DNA of 6,139 nt, from NCBI GenBank assembly GCA_015520475.1, contig WAQA01000037.1, positions 1-6,139 of the forward strand, given 5' to 3'. Source of the stretch: Candidatus Bathyarchaeota archaeon. GTDB lineage: Archaea; Thermoproteota; Bathyarchaeia; Bathyarchaeales; WAQA01. Position numbers and translations under genes: made by a program. Every line of letters starts with the position of its first letter. Within the stretch, counting starts at the first letter, position 1. The notes under the pieces are model-generated. The model saw only the letters and a program-made list of their open reading frames with translations, searched no databases and had not been told where the DNA came from. Shown piece by piece: positions 5,526-6,139 of this stretch.

Positions 5526-5747
5526 TTGGGGGATATCTCTTCTGAGGCGATAGCCGACGCTAAGGTATTGGCCAAGAAAATAAGCATGGAGGATTACATG
5601 AGTATAAAGCGGTTCTGGGAGAGGAGGGACTATGCGCTTATAGCCGTTATACTGAGGAGGTATGGACTGGACTTTAAAGGAGTAACCTATCTAGAGATGT
5701 TGATTGATGAGCTTATGAGGGAGAAGGAGCAGAAAAAGGTGGGATAG
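5526..5747 (+). CDS. Conserved-looking small helical protein, unrecognised
   Basis: A 73-residue protein, predicted almost entirely alpha-helical, beginning MGDISSEAIADAKVLAKK. Its middle is rich in aromatic and charged residues (IKRFWERRDYALIAVILRRYG, about 27-47; I quote it in part) and its C-terminal helix is highly charged (LIDELMREKEQKK). There is no cysteine motif, signal peptide or recognisable catalytic motif. I do not know the family; a small nucleic-acid-binding or subunit-like protein would fit but is not shown. I chose TTG 5526 because GGGGGAG sits six bases upstream. The frame is open back to GTG 5466, which would add 20 hydrophobic residues, but that GTG has no ribosome site and overlaps the TATA region. 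It ends 11 bases before the convergent cyclophilin-like gene. Confidence 0.65.
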   Translation: MGDISSEAIADAKVLAKKISMEDYMSIKRFWERRDYALIAVILRRYGLDFKGVTYLEMLIDELMREKEQKKVG

Positions 5748-5758
5748 ACTAGACGTTC

Positions 5759-6139
5759 TTACGCTCTCTCTATCCTTATCTTGTCTCCGTCTTTAACCTT
5801 CTTGAATACCCTCGGGTCGCCTATTACTCTTCCGAAGACATTAACTGGATCAGCCGGTCTTATCTCGTCTCCCCTGCTTATAGGCGTTGGACCGAAGAAT
5901 ATGCAGAATGAATGGCCTGGAGGCCAGTATCCGAGATCTCCAACCTCAACTACTTCCTGAGCGTTCTCTTCATTCAACCTCACCGGTATTGAGAAGTATA
6001 TCTCATCTCCCCACCTGTTCGCTCTGGCCTCTAGAGGCAGAGCCTCCCAGATGGCCTTCGCAGTTTTAGGATTCTTCTCTTCAATTATCTCTGCTTCAAC
6101 GGCTCCTGTCGCATCAGTTATAATCTTTATCTTCTTAAC
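5759..6139 (-). CDS. Cyclophilin-like fold protein (COG2164/DUF369), 5' end cut off
   Basis: A leftward gene enters from the right edge; 126 residues are visible and the first few, including the initiator, are missing. The sequence matches what I know of the archaeal cyclophilin-like family: LPLEARANRWGDEIYFSIPV (34-53), then VEVGDLGYWPPGHSFCIFFG (64-83), PTPISRGDEIRPADPVNVFGR (84-104, quoted here only as landmarks PTPIS and PADPVN), and a final GDPRVFKKVKDGDKI strand. The family is usually about 125-130 residues, so little is lost. The fold is a small beta-barrel like peptidyl-prolyl isomerases, but isomerase activity has not been established for this branch, so the function is unknown. It has no signal peptide. 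It converges on the 73-residue gene with an 11-base gap, leaving no room for a separate terminator. Confidence 0.88.
   Translation of the reverse strand, partial: VKKIKIITDATGAVEAEIIEEKNPKTAKAIWEALPLEARANRWGDEIYFSIPVRLNEENAQEVVEVGDLGYWPPGHSFCIFFGPTPISRGDEIRPADPVNVFGRVIGDPRVFKKVKDGDKIRIERA

Overview
This window is archaeal. It encodes a two-repeat TATA-binding protein, an Orc1/Cdc6 initiator, a RadA recombinase with an N-terminal helix-hairpin-helix domain, and a CDP-archaeol-type lipid head-group synthase. Arginine is written mostly AGA/AGG, several genes start with TTG behind good Shine-Dalgarno (SD) sites, and promoters look like TATA boxes about 25 bases before short leaders. The lineage cannot be fixed from the sequence. 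A Thermoproteota or Bathyarchaeia-like relative is a guess from protein style only.

Layout, left to right. 1-190: no confident gene, then the TBP promoter. 200-796 (+): TBP. 793-1413 and 1444-2136 (-): a probable two-gene operon, with a YhaM-like HD phosphohydrolase/nuclease first and an archaetidylinositol phosphate synthase-like membrane enzyme second; its last codon overlaps the TBP stop. 2137-2281: divergent promoter region with one near-symmetric TATA box that could serve both directions. 2282-3460 (+): Orc1/Cdc6, overlapping a small winged-helix protein (3447-3740). 3741-3850: promoter region. 3851-4060 (+): a 69-residue four-cysteine zinc-ribbon protein. 4113-4235 (+): a possible 40-residue protein. 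4319-5263 (+): RadA. 5264-5525: AT-rich region with a long interrupted inverted repeat (5270-5368) and a promoter. 5526-5747 (+): an unrecognised 73-residue protein. 5759-6139 (-): a cyclophilin-like COG2164/DUF369 protein, cut by the window edge.

The common thread is chromosome information processing: promoter recognition (TBP), origin recognition (Orc1/Cdc6 with its winged-helix partner) and recombinational repair (RadA), interspersed with small uncharacterised proteins. The most notable points are the divergent Orc1/Cdc6 (the residues at the usual sensor-1 Asn and a nearby conserved Arg are replaced), the coupled winged-helix gene, the extra residues in the second TBP repeat, the zinc-ribbon and 73-residue proteins of unknown function, and the structured element after radA. 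I see no CRISPR array, insertion sequence, tRNA or rRNA, and no clear new defence or mobile system.
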